Shown here piece after piece: positions 37,765-48,994 of a DNA stretch of 64,000 nt. The position numbers and the translations under genes are program-made. Source of the DNA: Acanthacorydalis orientalis (taxonomy: Eukaryota; Arthropoda; Insecta; Megaloptera; Corydalidae); NCBI GenBank assembly GCA_034766995.1, contig CM068313.1, positions 35,672,496-35,736,495 of the forward strand, read 5' to 3'. Under the pieces are notes generated by a model. It saw only the letters and a program-made list of their open reading frames with translations, was not told the origin of the DNA and made no database searches. Numbering within the stretch: the first letter of the stretch is position 1; every line of letters starts with the position of its first letter.

Positions 37765-38792
37765 CCCTTTGAGTGCCAGTGGAAATTGTCGTACATTTAC
37801 GAAAAATGCCAGACAGTTTTAAGCAAAAATGTATGGTTATAGAAAAAAAATATATTTCGGTCAATTTTGAATTCAAGTTAATTAAATTTTTATACAATAC
37901 TAATAACATATTGGACTTCTTTTATTACTAATAAAATCAAAAATAATTCGAAACGTTTTACAATATATATATATATATATAAGAAACTTTCATAAATACT
38001 TCAAAATGAAACTGTTTTGTAAAAAAAACTTCATTTATTGTCCTTTGCAATGATTAGTTTCAAGGATGTTTGTAAGTTATAACTGTTATATGTAAATATA
38101 CGTAATCCGAAGGAGCTTTCGTATACATTTGTGCTATTTCAGACACAGTCCGTGAAAGTGTTTCTTGCACATTGAACAGATAAGACGGAACCGTTTTATT
38201 GGGCCTTCATCCTTATTACGTCATACACCACAACGCCTCATATTATCGCCTGGTAGTTTTTCAAAGTTAGGGTTAGGCCGTGTGCGAAAACTGACTAAAT
38301 GGCAGACTAAATTAAATTTTGCATTTAGTGCCGATAATGCAGTATTTAACCTGCTTTTTATTTAATTAAATTTTTGACAGCTGTCTAAATTGATTTTAGG
38401 TTTGTACGCTGACACTGTTCGCTCTTTTCTGAAAAAAGTATAACCCACGGGGGATTTTTTTTGCGAACATCAATATTGTGGCAAAAAAGGTAGATAACTG
38501 GATAAAATAAACAAAAAATATTTAGTCGCGGCAACTTTTTGCACAGTTTGAACGGTAACAGCGACACTAAATTCAGCAATTTAGTTTGGCCGTTTAGTCG
38601 GTTTTCGCACACGGCTTTAGAATAAAACAGATAGAGCACATAAAAGTATGTGTGCATTAGCTTTTTACGTTCGTTTTATGGTGCAAAGTTGATATTTTTA
38701 TGAGTTATAGTACTTAGAAAACCTAGAAGCGATATATCACTCTTTCACAAATGCATGGAGGAGCGATATATCGCTCCTCGGTACTCAAAGGA
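37765..38792 (-). pseudogene. piggyBac-like relic with transposase C-terminus, interrupted by a nested element
   Basis: The left end is TTAA (37761-37764) followed by CCCTTTGAGTGCC; the right end read inward is CCTTTGAGTACCG, with its TTAA decayed to TTGA. On the minus strand near 38255-38150 lies the cysteine-rich C-terminal domain typical of piggyBac transposases: MRRCGV, then a TGA stop where a cysteine is expected, then RLICSMCKKHFHGLCLK and a stop. The upstream coding is missing: the 5' terminal region, which includes the palindrome GAGCGATATATCGCTC (38761-38776), is joined almost directly to this C-terminus. A 341-bp Harbinger-like element splits the copy at 38276-38616. Confidence 0.8.
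38276..38616. mobile_element. Harbinger-like miniature element nested in a piggyBac relic
   Basis: The left end GGCCGTGTGCGAAAACTGAC and the right end read inward, AGCCGTGTGCGAAAACCGAC, form inverted repeats of roughly 60 bp with few mismatches. The 3-bp TTA occurs on each side (38273-38275 and 38617-38619), matching the target duplication of PIF/Harbinger elements. No coding sequence is present. It sits inside the transposase remnant at 37765-38792, so it inserted after that element. Confidence 0.85.
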
Positions 38793-38842
38793 TTGATATA
38801 TATCAAAACAGTAGGTACTTTATTTGTAACATTATTTTATTA

Positions 38843-38885
<43 letters not shown>
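38843..38885. repeat. (TA)n microsatellite
   Basis: About 43 bp; the DUF4817-type fragment begins 8 bp later. Confidence 0.96.
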
Positions 38886-38889
<4 letters not shown>

Positions 38890-38893
38890 TATA

Positions 38894-39150
38894 CAGGTCG
38901 GTGCAAAAAGGACAAACGGGTTTGAATAGTTAATAATTTTTTGTTTAAATGTTTTGTATCCTCTGTTCAGAATTTTATAAATAAAACTTGTGAAATTTAT
39001 TATGGAAAGGTACACGACGGAACATTGTACCAAAGCAATTGAATTTTATTTGGAAAATCAGCGTTCAATTATTTTAACGCAGCGAGAATATCGTCGTTAT
39101 TTTAATGTTCAAACAGGACCATTGGAGTCAACGATTAATATAAAACACGC
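38894..39150 (+). pseudogene. DUF4817-type mariner-like transposase, N-terminal fragment
   Basis: CAGGTCGGTGCAAAAAGGAC after TA (38892-38893) looks like a terminal repeat of this transposon group. An ATG at 39002 starts a frame of about 47 residues: MERYTTEHCTKAIEFYLEN, then TQREYRRYFNVQ. This is the helix-turn-helix DUF4817 segment found at the N-terminus of many insect mariner-like transposases. The frame then enters a TA array at 39170 and the rest of the gene is absent. Both sides therefore meet TA arrays. Confidence 0.78.
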
Positions 39151-39166
39151 ATACATATATAAATAC

Positions 39167-39169
<3 letters not shown>

Positions 39170-39208
<39 letters not shown>
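39170..39208. repeat. (TA)n microsatellite
   Basis: About 39 bp; truncates the transposase frame from 39002. Confidence 0.96.
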
Positions 39209-39210
<2 letters not shown>

Positions 39211-39800
39211 TGACAAAATATAATTTAAAATCCAACAAACTAACACAAAGTAACAAACAATTTTGTTGACATAATTTAAAAGATACTTAAAAACGACACC
39301 GTTTTCGCGAATTCTTGAAAGTTTGTTCTCTTTATAAAAGTTGTACGAGTTACAAACTAATTTTCATCTATAAGCATTAAATTTGATTCTTTTTTTTTGA
39401 TTTATAGCAGCGGATGAAGTTAAAATACTTTCAAGTTCGTTTTCCGTCTTTAAGTTTTTTCTTCACTTCGCAAATAATTTATGGAGCTTATTAGTTCTAT
39501 AGCTGTTTTTTTTTTTTTTAAATTAACAATGAACAGTAGAGTTTAATTTATAGTTTAGGTTTAGAACTTAATGATTTTCTAACCTCAACTCAATATTTCA
39601 GTCCGTAACTAATAGATAATAGCAAGAGGTAATTAGAAAAGTTTTTTTTAATTTAATTTAGTTGAAAAATTGAAATAATGGCCACATTAATTATGATTCT
39701 TCTCAAAATATTTTTATACTTTAAATTGCATTTCTATTTAATTACTACGTTTAATATTTTAATATCGGGGTTTTTTTTTTAATCACCTTTTATCCGTTTA

Positions 39801-39850
<50 letters not shown>

Positions 39851-40080
39851 CACTGAATCAATCATATTTTACCTGTATAAATTGGAATATAAATGTACGC
39901 CACTTATAATTATACTCGTTTCTGTTTGGATTTAAAATAAATGCGATTATAATCGTTAAACCAACAGTGTGTCTATATTCTTTAGTATCTGACTAAAGTG
40001 AATCACACAATCCAATATTGGAAATAGTAATCAGTTTAGAAATAAAAGTGTCAGTTCAACTCTGTGATAGATGAGATGTC
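39209..40080. other. AT-rich unique DNA
   Basis: Contains TGTACGCCACTTATAATTAT near 39893, an echo of the patch at 40123. Confidence 0.5.
39799..39849. repeat. (TA)n microsatellite
   Basis: About 50 bp with one GTA break. Confidence 0.95.
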
Positions 40081-40260
40081 AATGGTAAGAAAACAAGCTT
40101 CTTGATGGTATCGCTTGTGGGATGTACGCCATTATAACTCGTCTCAGTTTGATGTTGCAACTCGGGAGGTGAAACGGCATTAGTGATCTATCAAACTGAA
40201 TCCGATTGTAAGCTTACACGGGCTACTTAGGACACTGCCATGAAATAATAACGTTAATAG
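40081..40260. other. GC-richer patch with hairpin potential
   Basis: TCAGTTTGAT (40144-40153) and ATCAAACTGA (40190-40199) are perfect inverted repeats separated by 36 bases that include the palindrome GTTGCAAC. A second palindrome, GTAAGCTTAC, lies just downstream. The stretch TGTACGCCATTATAACTCGT echoes TGTACGCCACTTATAATTAT about 230 bp upstream, suggesting an old duplication. No frame stays open. It might be a structured RNA, a conserved regulatory piece, or a transposon remnant. Confidence 0.3.
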
Positions 40261-40514
40261 AGATGTTAAACTTAACAATGTTTACATTTGTTATAGATAC
40301 GGTCACGTCTAACTTATATTCACTTTGAAATATATATATACTCTCAAATCATTTCACTTACCAGATTTTTTTTTTGTATTTACAAAAAGCAATTTCTAAA
40401 AGGGAAAATAAATATTTTATTCAATTTTATATTCTGTAAGATATTCATAAAAAAATCAATTGTATGAAATGCGACAATTGACTCTTTTAATGTTTAAAGT
40501 GTTATTTTTTTTAT

Positions 40515-40517
<3 letters not shown>

Positions 40518-40562
<45 letters not shown>
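40518..40562. repeat. (TA)n microsatellite
   Basis: About 45 bp. Confidence 0.96.
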
Positions 40563-40568
<6 letters not shown>

Positions 40569-41265
40569 CATACTCCTTTTTATTAATTACATTCATGTCT
40601 AATCGTAATTTTTAATAGGTACATTCATTTCATGATTGTTAATATTTATTCATAACGACGGTAACCAATATTTAAATAAAGTAACAATATGTCTTCATGA
40701 TTTAATAATTTTATACAATACACAAATGAGTAAAAAAATAAAATGAATTTTCATTATTCACAGTCATATATGTATACCTATTGTATATTCATGTAGTTAT
40801 TACTGTATGTGTAAAAATACTTGTAGTGTCTATGTAAAATGGCGTTATTTTATTTATTGACAGCGTTGAAAATTATAGTTTCCGTATTGAATTGCATCAT
40901 AACTGAATAGAGTACCATTATTGGTTTTTTTATTGTTAAACAGACTGAACTTTTCTATACATCGTATAGACAGTAATGACAACAGTTGTTTATCATCAGA
41001 AAAATATTTGTAAGTTATGTGAACTGATCAGATGACTTATATTAGTGAACGGCCGCTCAAAATGTAGTGCTTAATTGTTTTATTTTTAATTTAAAACATT
41101 TTGCTCTAATCAGAAAACTTGTCAGTTACCGAAATAATAGAAACAATTACATTGAAAAGTAGTACATATGAATCTTTCTGCAATTAACTACAGTTAAGAT
41201 ATATTTATATTAATAACTGAGTATTCATATAAAGCATGAATTTTAAAATTAGATAATTTGTGTAC

Positions 41266-41268
<3 letters not shown>

Positions 41269-41297
<29 letters not shown>
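41269..41297. repeat. (TA)n microsatellite
   Basis: About 29 bp; followed by TTGTCGACGCGTCCG. Confidence 0.93.
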
Positions 41298-41299
<2 letters not shown>

Positions 41300-41351
41300 T
41301 GTCGACGCGTCCGTAACCTCCAAATATATTTTCCCCTATCTCTCCCATCTC

Positions 41352-41363
41352 TTTCTCTCTCTC

Positions 41364-41437
<74 letters not shown>

Positions 41438-41460
41438 GAAAGAGAGAGAGAGAGTAAGAG
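41352..41460. repeat. Self-complementary (CT)n-(TA)n-(AG)n block
   Basis: CT tract, GTGTG, about 59 bp TA, then GACAG and an AG tract. The outer CT and AG tracts are complementary, so the block can fold as one long hairpin. Confidence 0.93.
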
Positions 41461-41599
41461 AAAAATAATAAAAATACGAGAGTAACTTTACTTCGAAATA
41501 TTAGTTTTCTATGTTTATAATTTTAATAATTTGAATATTTAATGTTTTTCTTTTTAAGAAGTTTTTTTTATTTATAATCAAAATAATAACTATTTTTAA

Positions 41600-41795
41600 C
41601 CATTAACTGTCAACAGTTTTTTATGATATATGCCTACAAGACGAAAAATATTGGGGAAAATATTTATAATAATAAAAAACATAAATAATACTTATAAAAC
41701 GGCGCTATTTATTCATGCAAATATAAAAAAAAATAATGATAATTTATAGCATAACTGTGATGGTCACTATGTGTGACTTTTCGGCTGTTAAGGGT
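41600..41795. mobile_element. Possible piggyBac-like miniature element
   Basis: TTAA (41596-41599) precedes CCATTAACTGTC on the left. The right end read inward is ACCCTTAACAGCCG, next to GTAA in place of TTAA. The end similarity is about 8 of 12 bases and one flank is altered, so this is a weaker call than the other TTAA-flanked elements. Confidence 0.4.
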
Positions 41796-41842
41796 GTAAT
41801 ATATGCAAAATTAAACGTTTTCATGTCTATAGTCAAATTAAA

Positions 41843-41846
<4 letters not shown>

Positions 41847-41886
<40 letters not shown>
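41847..41886. repeat. (TA)n microsatellite
   Basis: About 40 bp. Confidence 0.95.
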
Positions 41887-41887
<1 letters not shown>

Positions 41888-42338
41888 CTATTCATTTTAA
41901 ATTAAGCAAGAAAAAATGAAACAAGCACTCTTGTAAATACTTAAGCGCTTGGTGTCATATGTTAGGTGATACAAGAGTATTTCATCTAACTCTCGTTTGA
42001 GAAGTAAATAGAATTATTATGTGTATTCGGGATCAAAGTAAAAAAAAACAAGCCTGTAATATAAGGCAATGAACAGATTCTTCTTGATAAACTGAACTGT
42101 TGTAATAAAATAAGAAGTTCGTTCTTACTATCTTACAATTTTTATAAAATGTTTTTGTTAAAGAATTTCTCTTATTTGTGTTTTTTTTAGATGTTAATTC
42201 AGTCGTTTTGTATGAAATTAATATTTAAGTAAAAGAAATATTAGTTTATTTGTATATTTATTTATTTCTATTTAATTTATTTATTAACGTATATAAACTC
42301 GCTAATGAAAATTATTCGCAAGTTTGAATTTAAATGTC

Positions 42339-42372
<34 letters not shown>

Positions 42373-44216
42373 ATACATACATACATATAATTACTCGTAT
42401 GTACGTATTGCTTAATTTTGAGTGGTAATGGCATTTTTTATGAGTTCATTTTCATATAAACCGGCAAAATTAATAGATTTTAATGTGTTTACATTTTTGT
42501 ATTTTTAAATGTTAATTTTATTTACGTTTGTTACAAATATTACATAAAAGTAATTATTTCTCATGTGATAATATGTATTAATCATATTTTATGTGATGTT
42601 AATACTAAATCGTTATGAATGACTTATTAAAAAATATAGTAAAAAAAATTCAAACTGTATCAATTTGTAGGCAAATGTTTTGTGAAACGAATTTGTCACT
42701 TTCTTTAAATTCGTATTAAAAAAAGTCGTATGCAGTAAGTCGTTCTCATACATTGTGCAAGAGAACTATAATAACAAACTCTTTAAGGTTTGAACGTATT
42801 CTGTCGATAAAAATAGTAAATTATGAACATTGTTGAACAAAAAAATAACAAAGTTATGACTTCATGATGCACGTAAGTGAGATAAGACACGTAAAATGTA
42901 GATATAGGCTATTACCACATTTTCAGTGTGATTTTATGAAAAATTACTCTACCGCGCCGCCCTACACTTAGACTTCTTTAGACGTTCTTTCTCTGTTGAA
43001 ATACCGATGATATTAAAATTGATTCACTGACTTAAAGCACTAGCGTTTATTTTATTATTATGGCGGAGCATAATTTATCTTTTTGCGTATTAAGTATTCA
43101 ATTCACCTGTATTAATTTATTGTTTATTGCTGTTATATTGTTAAACATAGCAGTGCACATAAACATGTATCACATAAGAACATAAACCATATTTATCTTC
43201 TTGTTTTAGTATCGCTTGTTGTTTGAAACTATAGCAAGTATAACTTCTAGTTTATCGTAGTTCGTTTAATATAGCTCATATCGAGAAAGTATTAAGATTT
43301 CAAGTCGAAAGTTTTAATTGCGAGACAATTTCATATTTAGTCTGCCGATTATAAATAGAAAATTATGTCTAGAATAAATTGATAAATAACTATTAAGGTT
43401 TGAAATGAACTTAATTGATAACTACTTGTGATATAATGGTTTACTTTAAAAAAAGTAATTAATGAAAAAGTAAATGGTTATTAATTTTATAAAAAAAATA
43501 TGAATATAATTTCTTGTATATAAAAAAGAGACGTGCATAGAAATGACACTAGTGTATTATACTGGAGCTTAATATGTTACTAATTCAAAATCGACGTCAT
43601 AGTATTTCATAAAAGGATAATTGATTCTTGGAAGAAAAAATATTTAATATGTCCTCGTTTTCGATATTATGAAAAGGTATCAATAAATACACGACCTGAA
43701 ATAACGTCCTTTTTCATAATTTCTAAAAAAATTTCTAAACACTTACATGGCGTTTGGTACAAAAAATGTACATTTTTTTGTTATTCTATTTAAGAAAAGC
43801 AATTTTAATGTATATTTTTTCAGAAAAAACTTATTTACTGTAGTTTAACATGAAAATGTTTATTATGAAAATTCCTCAGTTTATAATTTATTAAAAAATG
43901 ATAAAGTTCTTTTAGATAATGTGTTTAAAAAGACGCACGTTTAGAAAAAGTATCTTGTACTGTTAGTTGAAAACTCTTAACCTAGGTATGTAATTTATTG
44001 TGTGGCTTTTGTATATAAAAATCTAAAGAGGACATGAAGTTATTCATAACATTCGTTGATTACTCTGCACGACATTTTTTACGTTGAAATGAAAATAGTT
44101 GATATTAGTATACTTTGCAGACAGAATTTCAAAGTACTTTAAACTTTAACTGAACAACCCCATCTTTTGTAATCTTATAACATGTTATGTATGCAGTTTT
44201 ATAGTTTATTATTACA

Positions 44217-44221
<5 letters not shown>
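41887..44221. other. AT-rich unique DNA, 2.3 kb
   Basis: ACCGCGCCGCCC at about 42952 is an isolated GC cluster. No frame, splice pair or element ends stand out. Confidence 0.55.
42339..42373. repeat. (TA)n(TG)n microsatellite
   Basis: TA to about 42360, then GT units and CATACATACAT. Confidence 0.94.

Positions 44222-44279
<58 letters not shown>
44222..44279. repeat. (TA)n microsatellite
   Basis: About 58 bp, about 95 bp before the hAT relic at 44375. Confidence 0.96.
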
Positions 44280-44282
<3 letters not shown>

Positions 44283-44374
44283 GGAAACGGCAATAACAGC
44301 TTTGAAATTATTCTACTCAACTTCTTTCAGTTCTCTAGCGTATATATTTTGCATAACCTAAGTATATCCTAAAT

Positions 44375-45089
44375 CAGTGTTTCTCAACCTTTTTCCGACC
44401 GTGCTCCCTTTCAGACCTTGTTTCCTTCCTGTGCCTCCCCTCTTTAACTGGTATAAAGGTATCTATTTAAATATTTTGTTTGTAAATAGAACATATTTAA
44501 TTATAATTTTTATAATTTATACAAAATATAGTACATTAATTAAATAAAAAATTATACTTTATGCATTTTTCGATCAATGTAACCCTTGCGCTTGATTATC
44601 AGAAACATTTTTTTTATATCCGCTTCTATTGATGTAATAGATAATCGAAGATCACCCCTGTCCATTATGTTAAGGCGATTTCGCGTTAGGCTGAATAAAT
44701 AATTCACAGGACTGAAATCTGATTTTACCAAATACGAAGTAGAAAGTGCCTCGAAAAGCAATTTTGCTTTATCCCAAAGCTGTGAAAAGTTTATAGATAT
44801 TGTACTCGTGATCCAAAAATGTTTTTTTTCTTGGCAGTTATTTTGGCTGCTATGTTGCTCTGTAGCTCTATGAGCGCTTGTTTAATTCTAGTGATGGTCA
44901 CTTTTCTGTTCACTTGTGGTTTCTTTTTTCTTTTCTCGGTCACTTATCTGTTTTCTTCATTTCTCACTTTTCTTTGTGGCGTCCTAATCTTGTGTCGTGG
45001 CCCCCGTTTTACACGATTGTCACCTGCGGCCCACTTGGAATGTTCTGGAGTCCCCTGGGACCTATAGAGCCCCAGGTTGAAAACCCTTG
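44375..45089 (-). pseudogene. hAT element relic with transposase C-terminal dimerisation segment
   Basis: The ends CAGTGTTTCTCAACC and, inward from the right, CAAGGGTTTTCAACCTGGGG fit hAT terminal repeats. The 8-bp flanks TCCTAAAT and TCTTATAT agree at six positions. On the minus strand, 44761-44552 encodes SPVNYLFSLTRNRLNI followed by MDRGDLRLSITSIEADIKKM, the C-terminal dimerisation region of the hAT transposases related to ZBED5/SCAND3-like proteins. The ribonuclease-H-like catalytic domain and the BED zinc finger are missing: the 5' noncoding end joins nearly directly to this C-terminus. The 5' part (44800-45085) is unusually GC-rich for the window. Confidence 0.85.
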
Positions 45090-45277
45090 TCTTATATATC
45101 TATTATATAATAAGCAGGAACTATACTCTATAGTTATCGCTTTTCAGCTACCGCAATTCTCCACTTGTATGTACTGTATTTTATTTTTTAGAGATAATTC
45201 TAATATTTAATTAATTTGTACTGAATGTGCAATTGGAATCAATGATATGTATTGCTATTGTGTCGAATAAAATTGCT

Positions 45278-45333
45278 TTGAGACTGAGTTTGGAAGAATC
45301 TATAAATTGAGACTAAGTTTGGAAGAGTATAAA
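45278..45333. repeat. 29-bp unit in two tandem copies
   Basis: TTGAGACTGAGTTTGGAAGA plus ATCTATAAA is followed directly by a second copy with one substitution and a 2-bp shortening. Only two units are present. Confidence 0.85.
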
Positions 45334-46309
45334 AATATATCACTTTCCAGGTGTTATTTCTGTGCAAATTTATTTATAAGATTACAAAATATAAGATTGT
45401 TAGCCATAGAGAATACATGCTCATTTATTCTACACAATAATATAAAATGATTTTTTTTTAAAAAAGTAATGACCGATACGAAAAAGTAAATCACATTTTT
45501 AAAATAGACAGTAAAAATCCACAACAACTATCCATAATGACATTAAAACAAATTATAAATTTACAATATTGTACAATATTATATATATATACTTTGTTGT
45601 ACAATATTATAAATTTACATAGAGATCATTTCTTTTTACATTTTGTTTATAATTTTTACTTCATATATATATGCTTATTCAATTTTATTCAATCAAGTCA
45701 GTATACTGCGCATAAAATTATTCTAAGAGTAGTTTTTTTTTAAAATTCTATTAAAAAATGTATCCAACGCACGTACATTTTTTGAACATTAGTTTTTTAC
45801 TTATGTTAAAAAAATAATTAATTGAAAATAGGAAAAAAGGTTCGTGTTTCATATTTATCATTTCCTATCCATGTTTACAAATTATATGTAATTACATACA
45901 TATTTGAAAAACCCGTCAAATATTTAAAAATGATATATTATTACGAAACAACTTCAGCAAGGTTAAGGATTCTCTTAATGTTAACTTCAGTGCGCTCGAA
46001 TCACAGACTTTAGATTTAAGAGTGATCAATCACAGAAAGAATCCGACAGTATGTCTGGTGTCTATCATCGTCTCTGTTGAATAAGTAATACACGTCCATG
46101 GCTACATATGGTGCAAATATTACTTTACAGATTAAACTACAAGTCTGAGAAATATTGCAGTCCCTGTTATTTATGTGTATCAAAATATTTAAATATCTCA
46201 TTTCGACCACATTTCGATTAAATACCGGATGGAGAATGAATATGCAAATACTATGCAAGGAAATTAATCGGTTTTCTGTTTGCAAGTGTAAATGAGTGTA
46301 TTTCATGTA

Positions 46310-46345
<36 letters not shown>

Positions 46346-47489
46346 TGTGTGTGTGTATTTTTAAATTTGTTCATATTTATTCAATTATTCGTTATTTTAT
46401 TTGAAGATGTTTATTTCCCTCTGTACTCATTTAAAATTTAAATTGAAAAACTTTGTTTTTATTTTTCTCTTTAAGATAATTATAAAAAGTAATAACTTTG
46501 AAAATTACATTATATTACTCCAGAAAAAATATTTACTTCAAATTTAATTAAATAAAAGTTATTTATAATTATAAATAAATTGAATTGTAAATAGTGTAAA
46601 TTATATAAGCACATATATTTATTTAAAAAATAAAATTAACAGTCCCGTTTATTTTTATATGAAATTTGAAATTTTCAATAAGTCAAGTCATTCTTCATTT
46701 TGATCAATTTAATTCATTTTATGTATGTTTCAATACGTTTGCGAAAAATATGTCAATATTTTAATACATGATTTATTCTGTCATTCTGTCAAACTCGTCC
46801 GTTATTCTGTCCAAACTGGAAAAACAATCACAAAAGACAACAAAGTCTCTGTTATGTTTGACTGTACGCAAGACATCTATATTAATGAATTGTCTGTTCT
46901 TCAGTAGATTGTTGGACGTATGACAGCATAAAGTTTCGTAAGAAGACAAAATTTATTAATGGTTTTTAAAATATTTATTCGTTAATTGAGGTGGAGTTGT
47001 CGGTGGTTGTTCTTATTATTGAAATGCTTTTTAAAAAATAAGATAGTTTGATTTTTAACTATACTCCCAATAAACATTTTTTTAATTAAACTTTTGAACT
47101 TTATTCTTCGTTATAATTTTTGACCATTAGTTTCATTTTCCATAATATCGAGTTTCAGTAAGAATTTGAATAACAACATTAACAACAGCGTTTTCTTTTA
47201 TTAATATATTTTTTTGTAATTATTATTTTTGTCTTATTTAAAAATAAACGCGTTCAAACTGTCAAATTACTTATTTTTTATTTGAATTAAATATTAATTT
47301 TATCATTAATTTCATTCTCAAGTAGATGTTTTAAATCACTTGACAATTTTAATTATTCTGATAACAAGATTAAGTTTACTAATTTTGTATGAGTAAACGT
47401 ATCAGTTATTCATTCTTTGTGAGCCTCATTTAGAAATCTAAAAACTCATTGGTATTAGGGTATTATTATTAATAAAAGGTGTTGAAATA
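45334..47489. other. AT-rich unique DNA, 2.2 kb
   Basis: An inverted AAATTTACAATATTGTACAA / TTGTACAATATTATAAATTT lies at 45556-45618. A 96-codon minus-strand frame at 46306-46016 matches no family I know. Confidence 0.5.
46315..46358. repeat. (TA)n(TG)n microsatellite
   Basis: TA then GTTTGTGTGTGTG. Confidence 0.94.
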
Positions 47490-47944
47490 TTGATATTTGG
47501 CTTTTATTCATTAACTTTTGGATCGACTCGATTAAACAATTCGTGAGAAAAGACCAGGTTTATCAAAGAAAAAATCATTTTCCATCAGGACAATGCACGT
47601 CCCCATACAAGTGTTGCATCTATGGTATAACTCGCTGAATTGAAGTACGATTTGCTACCCCATCCATCCTATTCTTCAGATTTGGCCCCCTCAGATTTAT
47701 GTGTTTCCAAAATTTAAAAAAATTCTTGTTGGTAGGCGATTTTCGTTAGATGAAGAACTGGGAGTAGTGAATCGCAATTTTGAGAACAAGAAAAGTATTT
47801 TCGGGATGGCATAAAATCACTAGAGCATCACTGGATGAAGTGCATTGAATTTCAGGGAGACCATATTGAAAAATAAAAGTAATTTAAAAATACAAGTTAT
47901 ATTCTTTTATAGTTAGACCGCGAACTTTTCAAATTTCCCTCGTA
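47490..47944 (+). pseudogene. mariner transposase C-terminal relic
   Basis: Plus-strand motifs are clear but spread over frames. TIREKRPGLSKKK shifts by one base into IIFHQDNARPHTSVASM, followed by a stop, then LPHPSYSSDLAPSDL. The D of HQDNA and the D of APSD are 34 residues apart, so the second and third catalytic aspartates of the DD34D triad survive. After more frameshifts the C-terminus reads DGIKSLEHHWMKCIEF and GDHIEK with a stop. The 3' end ...TTTCCCTCG before TA (47943-47944) is a TACGAGGG-type terminal repeat. The 5' half is missing. Confidence 0.88.
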
Positions 47945-48298
47945 GATTCGTATATTTACACATTTATCTTTTTCTAACGATTTAATCAATAATTATTTTT
48001 TATTTTAATATCGGATTAAAATAATCAATAATCGTTATAATAATAAATACTATATACTTTGTTAAAAATACGAAGGTTGGGACATTAATTAGTACGTAGG
48101 AATAAGTTTTTTAGTAAAATGACAGCCATCAGCACTGATTTGAATTACTGTAATTAATTTAAAAGTGATTATCTGATGATAAGGAACACAATGATTTGTT
48201 AATATATCATTAGTGTAGACAGATCAAATGAAATATTTGTTAATATTTTAGAATGTTTTTTGAATTTTTGCATGAAAGGACAGCAATAGAATCTTTTT

Positions 48299-48305
<7 letters not shown>

Positions 48306-48355
<50 letters not shown>
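48306..48355. repeat. (TA)n microsatellite
   Basis: About 50 bp. Confidence 0.96.
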
Positions 48356-48359
<4 letters not shown>

Positions 48360-48706
48360 TCAAGTGTGCGTGAATTGATCAAGTAAAATGCTTTTTGTCC
48401 CAAAAGTCTACATGAGCTTATTAATTAATAAAGTTTATTTATAAAAAGAAAATCACAAGGACACAACAAATATAACTAACTTTTATGAAATTATACAGTG
48501 TTTTATGAAGTGTTAACATTGGTAATAGGAAATTATGATTATTTTTCACTTTTATTTACTTAGATGATTACTGTTCGCCTAACTAAAGCCATTAATTATA
48601 TTCGTACCTAAGTGTAAAGCAAAAACAGCCAACTCTAATGGCCGAATCGAGAAGATTTATTTAATTGAATGAAAAACATTGTAGTTGTTCCCTTTTTCAC
48701 TATATA

Positions 48707-48710
<4 letters not shown>

Positions 48711-48772
<62 letters not shown>
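48711..48772. repeat. (TA)n microsatellite
   Basis: About 62 bp, about 55 bp before the hairpin at 48829. Confidence 0.96.
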
Positions 48773-48777
<5 letters not shown>

Positions 48778-48828
48778 TGTGTTGCATGATAATGAAACTT
48801 AATTAATTAATTTGATAATGATTTAAAA

Positions 48829-48994
48829 CTTATTTCGAAAATAAAATACTTTCAAAATAAGTGTTAAATATTGTTATTATTATTATTATTACCAATATGT
48901 AAAACTTATACGTTCGAAACAAGTTTTAAATATTGTTAGTAATAATAATAACAATATTTAAAACTTATTTAGAAAGTATTTTATTAAATAAGTG
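48829..48994. repeat. Long imperfect hairpin
   Basis: The left arm (48829-48893) runs AACTTATTT, AATAAAATACTTTC, AAATAAGT, TTAAATATTGTTATTATTA. The right arm (48940-48994) is its reverse complement with only a few differences. The spacer contains a further partial copy, AAACTTATACGTTCGAAACAAGTTTT, itself an inverted repeat. A transcript would fold into a stem of about 55 base pairs. No transposon termini or coding are recognised. Confidence 0.75.

Larger units (their letters stand above)
47945..48828. other. AT-rich unique DNA
   Basis: Only the two TA arrays listed. Confidence 0.6.

Noticed and set aside
46016..46306. 96-codon minus-strand frame free of simple repeats
   Set aside because: No family resemblance, no splice or promoter context, and frames of this size can arise by chance in 64 kb. 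A homology search could overturn this.
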